From Prochlorococcus sp. AG-355-J09 (GTDB taxonomy: Bacteria > Cyanobacteriota > Cyanobacteriia > PCC-6307 > Cyanobiaceae): 64,000 bases of DNA. The notes under the pieces were generated by a model. It worked only from the letters and a program-made list of their open reading frames with translations, was not told the DNA's origin and searched no databases. The position numbers were made by a program, and so were the translations under genes. The stretch is from assembly GCA_003278735.1 (NCBI GenBank), contig QCDO01000001.1, positions 101,557 to 165,556 on the forward strand, in the 5' to 3' direction. This document shows positions 55,642-64,000 of the stretch, in pieces (positions within the stretch are counted from its first letter, which is position 1; each line of letters opens with the position of its first letter).

Positions 55642-56858
55642 TAATTCTCATTTAAAATTTTATCAAGTAAATCCCATCTATCTTTTGAAATGGGAATAAA
55701 TGAAATTATTTCTTGAAAGTAAGAACTCAATTGTAGTTTACTTGCCTCTGTTAATGTGATCCCTCTTGTTCGCATATAAAAAAGTTCTTCTTCGTTTAGT
55801 TGCGAAATTGTAGCTCCATGTTTGCATTTGACATCATCAGCAATTATTTCTAATTGAGGTTTGGTATCTATTTGTGCGAGATTTGATAAAAGTAAATTTC
55901 TGCTTAATTGGGAAGCATCAGTTCTCTGGGCAATTTTCGGAACTATTATTGAACCTTCAAATATTGCATGTGATTTATCATCAGCAAGTGATTTATTAAT
56001 TTGATCTAGAAATCCATTTGGACCATTAAATTCTATTTTTGTATAGGTTGAAATTTGTTCATCTTTTTTTGTTATTTGCATCCCTTTTATAGTTGTTTTA
56101 GCGTTTCCCATACATTGTTTAATACTAATTTCAAATCTCGCGTAATTGAATTTGAAATGTAAAGATCCTAAGTTGTATGCACTATTTTTTTGTTGAATTA
56201 CATTGAGAGAATTTAATAGATTTGATCTGTTTTCACCGTAAGAAACAACACCATGATTCACGGAACTATTTTCTTTCAAGCAAAAGAAAGTTGATTGAGA
56301 TAATGAAGAGTTTTCTTTACCAAGATTTACTTGTAATAATTCAACTTCACAATTCTTTTCTAAAAATATTACTAAGGTTTTTGCGTTTAAAGAATTACTT
56401 GATGCATGACTAAAAATTTCAATAGGAGGAATTTTTGATCCATTTATTTTTAATCCCAAAATATTATTTTTACAACTTAATGACAGATTTAGTAGTTCAC
56501 TCCAGTTTTCGTTTTGCTTAAAAAAAGATACCTGTTCCTTGATATATGTTTGTAATTCATCCTCACTTAATTGCTGTATTGAATAATTTTTTTCTATTAA
56601 TTTAATTTGGCAATTCTCACCAATTATTAATCTAATAGTACTTTGAGAATTTTTCGGATATGGTATATCAAATTTTGAATCTTTTTCATTTACTGTGTAA
56701 TCTAAAAAGTTTGACAATTTTGATTTATTTGAAAGTCTCCATAGTTCACTTTTAGGATTAGGTAGAGGACTTGATTGTAATTTATGAAGACAGATTTTTT
56801 GTATTTCTGTTAGGTTAACGTTGGATTTACTAGTTTTTATTTTTTCAATAATTTCCAT
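55641..56858 (-). CDS. sufD: Fe-S cluster assembly protein SufD
   Basis: 405 residues. The C-terminal beta-helix has the family segments SQLSRNLLLSNLAQIDTKPQLEI and DDVKCKHGATISQLNEEELFYMRTRGI, shared with SufB, while the N-terminal part is divergent. It forms the SufBC2D scaffold with SufB and SufC. It is four bases downstream of sufC. Confidence 0.95.
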   Translation of the reverse strand: MEIIEKIKTSKSNVNLTEIQKICLHKLQSSPLPNPKSELWRLSNKSKLSNFLDYTVNEKDSKFDIPYPKNSQSTIRLIIGENCQIKLIEKNYSIQQLSEDELQTYIKEQVSFFKQNENWSELLNLSLSCKNNILGLKINGSKIPPIEIFSHASSNSLNAKTLVIFLEKNCEVELLQVNLGKENSSLSQSTFFCLKENSSVNHGVVSYGENRSNLLNSLNVIQQKNSAYNLGSLHFKFNYARFEISIKQCMGNAKTTIKGMQITKKDEQISTYTKIEFNGPNGFLDQINKSLADDKSHAIFEGSIIVPKIAQRTDASQLSRNLLLSNLAQIDTKPQLEIIADDVKCKHGATISQLNEEELFYMRTRGITLTEASKLQLSSYFQEIISFIPISKDRWDLLDKILNEN

Positions 56859-56862
56859 TTGT

Positions 56863-57648
56863 TTAGGTCTCTTTTATAAAGTTATCAGTCCATTCATACC
56901 CTTTTTCCTCAAGCTCTAGAGCAAGATCACTCTCACCAGTTTTTATGATTTGTCCGTCTGACATAACATGGACATAATTTGGTTTAATTTCATCTAATAA
57001 CCTTTGATAGTGGGTAATAAGTATAATTCCAGTTTGTGCATTAGATATTTTTTTAATTCCTGATGCCACAATTCTTAGAGCATCGATATCTAGACCAGAA
57101 TCAGTCTCATCTAATATTGCTATCTTGGGCTCAAGTAAAGCCATTTGCAGAATCTCATTTCTTTTTTTTTCACCTCCAGAAAAGCCTTGATTTACACTCC
57201 TTGATAGGAATGCCTGATCCATCTTCACAATTTCTAACTTTTCTTTAACTAATTCTTCAAAATCAAAAGTATCCAATTCTTCTTTGTTGAGGAATTTCCT
57301 TCTAGCATTAGTTGAAACTCTAAGAAATTCAAGATTACTTACACCTGGAATCTCAATTGGATATTGAAAACCAAGAAAAATTCCTGATTGAGATCTCTCT
57401 TCAGGTTCTAGAGAGTTGATGTTTTCACCTAAAAATTTTATGTCGCCATTTGTAATATTATAAGAGGGATGTCCTGCAATAATTTTCGAAAGAGTACTTT
57501 TACCACATCCATTTCTTCCCATAATGGCATGTATTTCTCCAGGATAGACAGTAAGTGAAACCCCTTTTAAAATTGGAAGATTATCAGTAGATGCAGAGAG
57601 ATTTTCAACTTCTAAAATTGGATCTGATTCTTTCATTATACTTTGCAT
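56863..57648 (-). CDS. sufC: Fe-S cluster assembly ATPase SufC
   Basis: 261 residues, an ABC-type ATPase without membrane domain. Walker [14 protein letters not shown], the signature [13 protein letters not shown] and Walker [14 protein letters not shown] with the SufC-specific DIDALRIVA are all present. It powers conformational change in SufBC2D. The start may be ATG at 57648 or the ATG four codons in. It is 21 bases downstream of sufB. Confidence 0.97.
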   Translation of the reverse strand: MQSIMKESDPILEVENLSASTDNLPILKGVSLTVYPGEIHAIMGRNGCGKSTLSKIIAGHPSYNITNGDIKFLGENINSLEPEERSQSGIFLGFQYPIEIPGVSNLEFLRVSTNARRKFLNKEELDTFDFEELVKEKLEIVKMDQAFLSRSVNQGFSGGEKKRNEILQMALLEPKIAILDETDSGLDIDALRIVASGIKKISNAQTGIILITHYQRLLDEIKPNYVHVMSDGQIIKTGESDLALELEEKGYEWTDNFIKET

Positions 57649-57669
57649 TTCAGTTTAGAAATTGATTAA

Positions 57670-59112
57670 TTAACCTACTGATCCCTCTAGTTTTAGTGCC
57701 AGTAACTTATCTGCTTCAGCAGCAAATTCCATAGGTAATTGATTAAATACATCTCTGCAAAAACCGCTGACCATCATAGATACTGCCTCCTCAAATTCTA
57801 TACCTCTGCTTTGGAGATAAAAAAGTTGATCTTCTGAGATTCTACACGTGCTTGCTTCATGCTCAATTTCAGAATTGGGTTGTTGAGATTTGATGTAAGG
57901 GAATGTATTTGCAGAAGCTTGATCCCCTATTAACATTGAATCACATTGACTGTAATTTCTTGATCCTGTAGCTTTTGTTCCCATTTTGACAAGACCCCTG
58001 TAGCTATTTTTTGAGTTACCTGCACTAATACCTTTACTAACAATTGTTGATTTGGTTCTAGGACCAATATGGATCATTTTTGTGCCGGTATCCGCTTGCT
58101 GAAGATTATTGGTGAGGGCCACTGAATAAAATTCTCCTACAGATTCTTCCCCTAACAGAAGACAGCTAGGATATTTCCATGTAATTGCAGACCCTGTTTC
58201 AACTTGAGACCAGCTAATTTTACTTCTCTTACCTAAACATTTTCCTCTCTTGGTGACAAAATTAAAAATTCCGCCAATACCTTCTTCATCACCAGCATAC
58301 CAATTTTGCACTGTTGAATATTTTATTGAAGCGTCGTCTAATGCTATAAGCTCTACAACTGCTGCATGTAGAGTATTGGTATCAAACATTGGAGCTGTAC
58401 ATCCTTCTAGATAACTTACAGAACTTGATTCTTCAGCAACGATTAGTGTTCTTTCGAATTGTCCTGAATCTCCACTATTAATTCTGAAGTAGGAAGACAG
58501 ATCCATAGGGCAGGTAACACCTTTTGGGATATAAACAAAAGAACCATCACTAAAGACGGCAGAATTTAGTGCTGCAAAATAATTATCACTAGCTGGAACT
58601 ACTGTACCTAAATATTTTTCAATCAAATCCGCGTGATTTTTTACTGCTTCACTAATTGAGCAAAATATAACGCCATGTTCAGCAAGTTCCTCTCTAAATG
58701 TTGTAGCTATAGAAACACTGTCAAAGACAGCATCTACTGCTACATTTGTAAGTTTTTTTTGCTCCGTGAGGGGTATTCCTAATTTGTCAAAAGTCTCAAG
58801 AAGTTTGGGATCAACTTCATCTAAGCTAGAAATTTTCTCTTTTTGCTTCGGAGCAGAGTAATAAATAATATCTTGATAATCAATTTTTTTATATCTTAAT
58901 GCTGCCCAATCAGGCTCTTTCATTTTTTGCCATTTTTTAAAGGCTTTTAATCTAAAATCGAGAAGAAATTTTGGCTCTTCTTTTTTCTGAGAAATTAATT
59001 TTATGATATCTTCATTTAATCCCTTCTCTATTTTTTCAGTTTCAATATCAGTAACGAAACCATATTTGTAAGTCTCTTTTACTACATCTTTAACTAAATT
59101 TTCGTTGACCAT
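57670..59112 (-). CDS. sufB: Fe-S cluster assembly protein SufB
   Basis: 480 residues. The characteristic segments are [49 protein letters not shown] and [22 protein letters not shown], with the conserved Cys and Glu of the scaffold. It is first in the operon sufB-sufC-sufD-sufS, the main oxygen-tolerant Fe-S assembly route in cyanobacteria and essential for photosystem I. In many cyanobacteria a divergent sufR repressor adjoins sufB; here the divergent gene is the unknown 59208-59561. Confidence 0.97.
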   Translation of the reverse strand: MVNENLVKDVVKETYKYGFVTDIETEKIEKGLNEDIIKLISQKKEEPKFLLDFRLKAFKKWQKMKEPDWAALRYKKIDYQDIIYYSAPKQKEKISSLDEVDPKLLETFDKLGIPLTEQKKLTNVAVDAVFDSVSIATTFREELAEHGVIFCSISEAVKNHADLIEKYLGTVVPASDNYFAALNSAVFSDGSFVYIPKGVTCPMDLSSYFRINSGDSGQFERTLIVAEESSSVSYLEGCTAPMFDTNTLHAAVVELIALDDASIKYSTVQNWYAGDEEGIGGIFNFVTKRGKCLGKRSKISWSQVETGSAITWKYPSCLLLGEESVGEFYSVALTNNLQQADTGTKMIHIGPRTKSTIVSKGISAGNSKNSYRGLVKMGTKATGSRNYSQCDSMLIGDQASANTFPYIKSQQPNSEIEHEASTCRISEDQLFYLQSRGIEFEEAVSMMVSGFCRDVFNQLPMEFAAEADKLLALKLEGSVG

Positions 59113-59207
59113 GTTATCAAAAATAACTTATTACAATTAGCTTTATATACTTTAACGAAAGATACCCCAAATATTGAGTTTTTTTCCTTTATTAAAACTA
59201 AAAATTA

Positions 59208-59561
59208 ATGTCTAATCATCTTGATCCCATCTCTAACACATTAAACTTAGAAACTATTCAAGAAATTGATAATCTTGATCTATCTATAATGCAGAAACAT
59301 TATTTAAGAATACTCGCTCATTGCCTTCAGATTTTAAAAATCATCAACGTAGATAATAGTTTGGAATATCAAAATGAAAATCCCCTGAGAGAATGGTGTG
59401 ATAACCAATCTAAAAAATTTGATGATAAAAAATTTAGTGATCTTTTTTATGAGCAATTAGAATCCACTTCGAAAAAATTAAGTACTTTTTCAAAAAAAAT
59501 AGGAAAAAGTATTGAGGATTTAGATATAGATGATTTGGTACTTCTAGTTGAACAACGATGA
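59208..59561 (+). CDS. Conserved hypothetical protein divergent from the suf operon
   Basis: 117 residues, mostly helical, acidic and without membrane segments: QEIDNLDLSIMQKHYLRILAH, ENPLREWCDNQSKKFDDKK, KKIGKSIEDLDIDDLVLLVE. I see no helix-turn-helix or Cys cluster like that of SufR, though its place beside sufB is where many cyanobacteria have sufR. It shares a 95-base divergent gap with sufB. Function unknown. Confidence 0.7.
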   Translation: MSNHLDPISNTLNLETIQEIDNLDLSIMQKHYLRILAHCLQILKIINVDNSLEYQNENPLREWCDNQSKKFDDKKFSDLFYEQLESTSKKLSTFSKKIGKSIEDLDIDDLVLLVEQR

Positions 59562-59576
59562 ATTCCCTTTTATTTA

Positions 59577-59594
59577 ACTGATCCCGAAGAAAAA
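59577..59594 (+). repeat. Direct repeat copy 1 (leader of the DUF4912 gene)
   Basis: ACTGATCCCGAAGAAAAA matches a second copy at about 59804-59821 at 16 of 18 positions. The two copies bracket the gene-free 227 bases before the DUF4912 gene. Confidence 0.45.
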
Positions 59595-59745
59595 ATATAT
59601 TTTTGTTGAGTCGTTAACAAATTCAGGTAATAAAATTTAAAAAAAAAGAAAATTAATTTACATTTTAAAAAGATCTTAAAACTAATTAATTTCACTGATA
59701 CCAACTGTTTTGAAGGGAAATATCAATTTTCAGAATTTTTTAGTA

Positions 59746-59761
59746 GTCAGAGGATCCTGAC
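59746..59761 (+). other. Inverted repeat in the DUF4912 leader
   Basis: GTCAG-AGGATC-CTGAC at about 59746-59761, a 5-base stem with a 6-base loop, about 75 bases before the start codon. With no T tract after it, it is more likely a leader structure or protein-binding site than a terminator. The rest of 59562-59834 is AT-rich with no gene seen. Confidence 0.35.
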
Positions 59762-59803
59762 GACAGGCCAAAAAGACACACAATTCCTAAAAAAAAAGAA
59801 CAT

Positions 59804-59821
59804 ACTGATCCCAAACAAAAA
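59804..59821 (+). repeat. Direct repeat copy 2 (next to the DUF4912 start)
   Basis: ACTGATCCCAAACAAAAA, nearly identical to copy 1 at about 59577. It is followed by the ribosome-binding site GGAG at about 59823 and the GTG start at 59835. Confidence 0.45.
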
Positions 59822-59834
59822 CGGAGAATTTAAA

Positions 59835-60935
59835 GTGGCTGATGGGATCATGAATAAAGATCAATTACTCTCACTAACCCTCAGACAATTACGTCAAGAA
59901 GCAAGTAAATTATCAGTTCCGCTTTACAGTCGCAAAACAAAAGCTGTTTTAGTTAATTTAATACTTAAATATCAAGAAAAATCTACAAAGCAAATTTTCA
60001 CTACATCTCCTGAGTCAAAATCTGATGTAACTCATGAGTCCAAAGATTTCAGCAGTAGTGAAGAAGTTAAAACAAATGTAGTTTTCTTACCCCGAGATCC
60101 AGATTGGGCTTATGTTTTTTGGCAAATTTCTGATGCAGATAGAGAAAAAGCACAATCTTTGGGAGCCAATAAATTATGTCTACGATTGTTTGATGCATCT
60201 GGTTCTGAAGGAAGTAATTTGAATCAAGGAACATTAAGGGAAATAGCAGTTGATAGTTACAGTACCGAGTGGTACTTGCCAATCCCACTTGCAGATAGAG
60301 ATTATAAAGTTGAATTAGGTTACAAATATGGCTTCAACTGGATGTCATTGGCATTTTCTTCGATAAGCCATGTTCCTGGGTCTCATCCTTCTGAGCAAAT
60401 TCTGGATAAGTTTGTGCCTTTTAATTTAGATTCTACTTCTGAATCAATTCCAGATATCTCTAATCCTGTTGTTTCAGAACAAAATGGTATGCATGAAAGG
60501 TTATACCAAGCCGCAACCAACATTCCTCTTACAAGAAAAGTTGGTTCTGAAGAATTTATGGAAAATGTAAATTCAACAAACCTCAATGATAATTTTACAG
60601 ACTCAGGAGCTGGTAAATGGTCATCAGGTTTAAACGATTCTGGAAGCGGAATTGTTAAAAATAGATCTTTTTGGCTCGTTGCTGATGCTGAATTAATTGT
60701 TTATGGAGCTACAGAACCTTCTGCAAAACTGACAATTGGTGGAGAGGATGTACCGCTTGCTGCAGATGGTACTTTTAGAATTCAAGTTCCATTTAGAGAC
60801 GGGACTCAAAAATATGATATTAGAGCTGTCGATGTATCTGGTGAACAAGAAAAAAGTATAACAATGAAATTTGATAGAACTACTCCGCTTGACGATACCA
60901 ATGAAAAAGATAATGCTGAGACTGAATGGTTTTAA
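59835..60935 (+). CDS. DUF4912 protein with N-terminal SAP/Rho-N-like domain
   Basis: 366 residues, GTG start with GGAG about 8 bases before it; an internal ATG five codons on is possible. Residues about 8-45 (LSLTLRQLRQEASKLSVPLY and SRKTKAVLVNLIL) resemble the small helical SAP or Rho-N nucleic-acid-binding fold. The DUF4912 core follows (about 75-200) with VFLPRDPDWAYVFWQIS and EWYLPIPLADRDYKVELGY. A linker leads to a second beta domain (about 275-345) with LIVYGATEPSAKLTIGGEDV. The function is unknown; the combination suggests nucleic-acid and possibly carbohydrate or surface binding. The leader carries an unusual direct repeat. Confidence 0.82.
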   Translation: MADGIMNKDQLLSLTLRQLRQEASKLSVPLYSRKTKAVLVNLILKYQEKSTKQIFTTSPESKSDVTHESKDFSSSEEVKTNVVFLPRDPDWAYVFWQISDADREKAQSLGANKLCLRLFDASGSEGSNLNQGTLREIAVDSYSTEWYLPIPLADRDYKVELGYKYGFNWMSLAFSSISHVPGSHPSEQILDKFVPFNLDSTSESIPDISNPVVSEQNGMHERLYQAATNIPLTRKVGSEEFMENVNSTNLNDNFTDSGAGKWSSGLNDSGSGIVKNRSFWLVADAELIVYGATEPSAKLTIGGEDVPLAADGTFRIQVPFRDGTQKYDIRAVDVSGEQEKSITMKFDRTTPLDDTNEKDNAETEWF

Positions 60936-60947
60936 TAAATTAAATTA

Positions 60948-61118
60948 ATGCTTAAAAAAATTGTAGCTTTTACTCCATTGTTTGGAGCATTATCCTTTCC
61001 AATAATAGTTCCAATTACAATTTCTAAATTTGGTGTTAACTATGGAATTCTTAGTGCATTATTAATTTCTTCATTATGGTTTATCGCTATGTTAAGAACT
61101 TCCGAAATGCCTCATTAA
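60948..61118 (+). CDS. Small two-helix membrane protein (56 residues)
   Basis: ATG at about 60948 to TAA at about 61116-61118, 12 bases after the DUF4912 gene. Two hydrophobic segments (VAFTPLFGALSFPIIVPITI and GILSALLISSLWFIAML) are separated by SKFGVNY, with a short polar end (RTSEMPH). A clean frame, plausible basic start (MLKK) and close coupling support a real gene. Not recognised; perhaps a thylakoid or plasma-membrane micropeptide. Confidence 0.65.
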   Translation: MLKKIVAFTPLFGALSFPIIVPITISKFGVNYGILSALLISSLWFIAMLRTSEMPH

Positions 61119-61152
61119 TTTAGTTAGATTTTTTGAAAGTTTTCTTAAAAAT

Positions 61153-62790
61153 ATGAATCAAGTTAGTGTAATTAATATCAATTCTCCTTTTCTAGATCAA
61201 AAACCAGGTACCTCTGGATTAAGAAAAAGTACTTTAAAGTTTCAGGAAGAACATTACCTAGAAGTTTTTATTGAAGCAATCTTACAATCATTAGAACCTT
61301 TAAAAGGTTCAACATTAGTAGTTGGTGGTGATGGCAGATATGGCAATATTGAAGCAATAGAAAAAATCGTCCAAATATGCATTGCTCATAAAGTTCAAAA
61401 GGTTATTGTTCCAAAATATGGTTTATTATCTACTCCTGCGACATCACATTTAATTAGAAAAGAAAACGCTATTGGTGGAATTATTCTTTCTGCAAGTCAT
61501 AATCCTGGTGGGATTGATGGCGACTTTGGAGTGAAATTGAATATCTCTAATGGTGGTCCAGCTCCTGAGATAATTACTAATAAGATTTTTAAGGCTTCAC
61601 AATTACTAACTAGTTATAAAATTTGTAAAATTCAATTACCTGATTTTAGTGAATATGGAACTTATTCTTACGACGAAACTAACTTAGAAATTATTGATGG
61701 ATTAAGAGATTACTCTAATTTGATGGAGAAAATTTTTGATTTTGATCAAATTAGTGATTTTTTAAAAAAAGACTTCTCGTTAATATTTGATGCGATGAAT
61801 GCAGTTACAGGCCCATATGCAAAAAATATTTTTGTTGAAAAAATGGGTCTTGCACCTGATTGTGTCATGAATGGTAACCCGTTAGAAGATTTTGGAGGTT
61901 TACATCCTGATCCTAATCTTACTTACGCATTCCACCTGGCTGATTTGTTACTAAATAAAAAATCTTATAGTTTTGGTGCTGCATGTGATGGAGATGGAGA
62001 TAGGAATATGATTCTAGGAAGTGGATGTTTTGTAAATCCTAGTGATAGCCTTGCAGTTATCACTGCTAACACAAAATGTGTCCCTGGTTATAAAGATGGT
62101 ATTACTGGTGTGGCACGATCCATGCCAACCAGCTCAGCGGTTGATAATGTCGCTCGAGCACTAAATATACCTTGTTTCGAGACACCTACTGGCTGGAAGT
62201 TTTTTGGAAATCTCTTAGATTCTAATTTAATTACTTTATGTGGAGAAGAAAGTTTTGGAACAGGTAGTAATCATGTGAGAGAGAAAGATGGACTATGGGC
62301 AGTTTTGTATTGGTTACAAGTTTTAGCTGAGAAAAAATGTTCGGTAAGTGATTTGATGCAGAATCATTGGAAACAATTTGGTAGGAATTATTATTCAAGA
62401 CATGATTATGAGGCAATTCCCTCAAATATTGCTAATCAAATCTTTGCTAATTTAACTTCCATGCTCGAAAATTTAAAAGGAAATAGCTTTGCTGGTCATT
62501 TAGTTAAAGTTGCAGATAACTTTTCATATTTAGATCCAGTTGATAATTCCATAAGTGAAAATCAAGGTTTAAGATTGGTCCTTGATGATAATTCTCGAGT
62601 AATTGTGCGCCTTTCTGGAACTGGAACTAAGGGTGCAACATTAAGACTTTACTTTGAGAAATTTTTCGATCCTCAACAGAATCTTTCGTTAAATCCTCAG
62701 ATCGCTCTGAAACCTCTAATAGATGATTTAGATGCTTTATTGAATATTTCAAAACTTACTCAAATGGAAACTCCTACAGTAATTACATAG
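61153..62790 (+). CDS. pgm: Phosphoglucomutase (alpha-D-glucose)
   Basis: 545 residues of the alpha-D-phosphohexomutase family. The phosphoserine loop is LSASHNPGGIDGDFGVK (about 112-128), the metal loop is ACDGDGDRNMILG (about 276-288), and the sugar and phosphate loops are GEESFGTGS and RLSGTGTKG. It interconverts glucose 1- and 6-phosphate, feeding glycogen and sugar-nucleotide synthesis. Length fits the Pgm class and not the shorter phosphomannomutase/GlmM class. Confidence 0.95.
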   Translation: MNQVSVININSPFLDQKPGTSGLRKSTLKFQEEHYLEVFIEAILQSLEPLKGSTLVVGGDGRYGNIEAIEKIVQICIAHKVQKVIVPKYGLLSTPATSHLIRKENAIGGIILSASHNPGGIDGDFGVKLNISNGGPAPEIITNKIFKASQLLTSYKICKIQLPDFSEYGTYSYDETNLEIIDGLRDYSNLMEKIFDFDQISDFLKKDFSLIFDAMNAVTGPYAKNIFVEKMGLAPDCVMNGNPLEDFGGLHPDPNLTYAFHLADLLLNKKSYSFGAACDGDGDRNMILGSGCFVNPSDSLAVITANTKCVPGYKDGITGVARSMPTSSAVDNVARALNIPCFETPTGWKFFGNLLDSNLITLCGEESFGTGSNHVREKDGLWAVLYWLQVLAEKKCSVSDLMQNHWKQFGRNYYSRHDYEAIPSNIANQIFANLTSMLENLKGNSFAGHLVKVADNFSYLDPVDNSISENQGLRLVLDDNSRVIVRLSGTGTKGATLRLYFEKFFDPQQNLSLNPQIALKPLIDDLDALLNISKLTQMETPTVIT

Positions 62791-62823
62791 AATTGAAAGT
62801 AATGATTTTTTGATTTTATTTAT

Positions 62824-64000
62824 ATGCATTCAGAAAATTTATTTACTGATTATTCTCAAATAGAAAATAATGCACCTTTGGCAGATAAATTAAGACCAAA
62901 GAATTTGGAAGATTTTTTTGGTCAACAACCAATCCTGAATGAGAATTCGCTTCTAAGAAGTGCAATATTAAACGATAAGATTAGTAATTATATTTTTTCT
63001 GGCCCTCCGGGCGTTGGAAAGACTACTCTAATTGAAATTATTTCTTTTAATACACGGTCAAAATTAATTAAGTTAAATGCAGTGTTATCAAGTGTTAAAG
63101 AATTAAGGAATGAAATCGCTAATGCAAAAGATAGATTAATAAATTCAAAAAGAAAAACAATTTTATTTATCGATGAGGTTCATAGATTTACATCAGTTCA
63201 GCAAGATGCTTTATTACCTTCAATAGAAAATGGAACTATAACTTTTATTGGTGCTACAACTGAAAACCCTTTCTTTTCTGTTAATAAAGCGCTTGTTAGC
63301 AGGTCTCGTATTTTTACATTACTCCCTTTGGCAAAAAATGATTTGCAGAAAATAATACAAAAAGTCATTACTCACTATTCAAAACAAAAAGATTCAAAAA
63401 AGGTTTATTTAACTCAAGATGCTATGAGTCATTTAATTAAATTTTCTGGCGGAGATGCAAGGACATTAATCAATGCGCTAGAGATGGCCATAGAAACAAC
63501 TGCGGAAAATGATGCCAAAGAAATCAACATTAATCTCTCAATAGCAGAGGATGCAATTCAAAAGAAAAATATTGTTTACGATAAAAACGGTCAAAATCAT
63601 TATGATGTAATAAGTGCCTTTATTAAGTCCATAAGAGGTTCTGATCCAGATGCAACTTTATTTTGGCTTGCTAATATGCTGGAGGCTGGCGAAGATCCTA
63701 ATTTTATTTTTAGAAGATTACTTATATCTGCCAGTGAAGATATTGGAATAGCAGATCCTAATGCCATAGTAATTGTACAATCCTGTTGTGATGCTTTTGA
63801 TAGAGTTGGTTTCCCAGAAGGATTATATTTTTTAACGCAGGCTTCTTTATATTTAGCTATTTCTCCAAAAAGTAATAGTACGAAAAGTATTTTTAAAGCA
63901 ATTGAAACAATAAAATCTATCAATGCTTTTGAAGTTCCACTTCATTTAAAAAATAATTCCAATAGTTATGTCAATCCTCATAATTATTCAGGTAATTGGG
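62824..64000 (+). CDS. rarA: Replication-associated recombination protein RarA/MgsA (partial)
   Basis: At least 392 residues, running off the right edge. It starts MHSENLFTDYSQIENNAPLA, then LRPKNLEDFFGQQPIL. The AAA+ core has Walker A SGPPGVGKTT, Walker B ILFIDEVHRF and sensor 1 FIGATTENP, followed by the RarA-specific SGGDARTLINALEMA and FIKSIRGSDPDATLFWLANMLEAGEDP. It acts at stalled replication forks as a clamp-loader-like ATPase. In many cyanobacteria RarA is fused to a C-terminal methyltransferase-like domain; the cut end hides whether that is so here. Confidence 0.95.
   Translation, partial: MHSENLFTDYSQIENNAPLADKLRPKNLEDFFGQQPILNENSLLRSAILNDKISNYIFSGPPGVGKTTLIEIISFNTRSKLIKLNAVLSSVKELRNEIANAKDRLINSKRKTILFIDEVHRFTSVQQDALLPSIENGTITFIGATTENPFFSVNKALVSRSRIFTLLPLAKNDLQKIIQKVITHYSKQKDSKKVYLTQDAMSHLIKFSGGDARTLINALEMAIETTAENDAKEININLSIAEDAIQKKNIVYDKNGQNHYDVISAFIKSIRGSDPDATLFWLANMLEAGEDPNFIFRRLLISASEDIGIADPNAIVIVQSCCDAFDRVGFPEGLYFLTQASLYLAISPKSNSTKSIFKAIETIKSINAFEVPLHLKNNSNSYVNPHNYSGNW

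Overview
The window reads as chromosome of a high-light-adapted Prochlorococcus (marine picocyanobacterium). The evidence is very low GC and compact gene packing with many convergent tail overlaps. Photosynthesis-linked genes are present: psbX, ycf66, a high-light-inducible protein, an Flv1/Flv3 flavodiiron pair and NADP-type gap2. The decisive marker is a permuted two-piece tmRNA on the minus strand whose tag reads ANKIVSFSRQTAPVAA, the tag I recall for Prochlorococcus. The order TusA-like / rsgA / ebfC / murB / murC / gap2 / thiL / cyclophilin / efp / accB / pdxA matches, from memory, the core chromosome of high-light strains. I cannot assign a strain.

Layout. 1-16.3 kb is housekeeping: the probable end of dnaJ, ribosome assembly (rsgA), cell-wall precursors (murC-murB-ebfC), gap2, thiL, a lumenal cyclophilin, efp-accB, pdxA, an epimerase, an HNH protein, a class V aminotransferase, cbiD and guaA. 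Directly after guaA (16.31-16.54 kb) there is an att-like relic: the guaA 3' end is duplicated 211 bp downstream and the gap holds two copies of a double GTTTGCTG motif. 16.6-20.1 kb holds a Cas4/AddB-like PD-(D/E)XK nuclease, two unknown genes and mrdA (PBP2). 20.1-24.2 kb is an electron-sink cluster (FMN reductase, flv1, flv3). 24.3-34.1 kb holds alaS, speA, ndk, thiO, gatB, coaE and argJ. 34.1-39.5 kb holds an orphan ParA-type ATPase overlapping a small membrane protein, an aldo/keto reductase, the tmRNA, an rRNA methyltransferase, a pair of membrane stress-type proteins and small genes. 39.5-47.2 kb holds smc, a PRC-barrel protein, an LpxB-related glycosyltransferase, tRNA-Leu and accC. 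47.2-51.4 kb is the photosynthesis/membrane block (YGGT, psbX, ycf66, hli, ABC exporter-like). 51.4-59.6 kb holds a HIT protein, def, an S9 peptidase and the sufBCDS iron-sulfur operon. 59.6-64 kb holds a DUF4912 protein with an odd leader, a tiny membrane protein, pgm, and rarA running off the end.

The genes are mostly core metabolism. There is no intact mobile element, CRISPR array or rRNA operon. The observations most worth a second look are the guaA 3'-end att relic, a near-consensus cyanobacterial LexA box between the epimerase and a small membrane protein at about 10.18 kb, a LigD phosphoesterase-like 120-residue protein, a tRNA-Leu whose anticodon folds as AAG, the ParA/membrane-protein overlap, and several very short membrane proteins that are easily missed.

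Coordinates of genes come from reading frames. Promoter, operator, repeat and RNA coordinates were counted by hand and may be off by a base or two.
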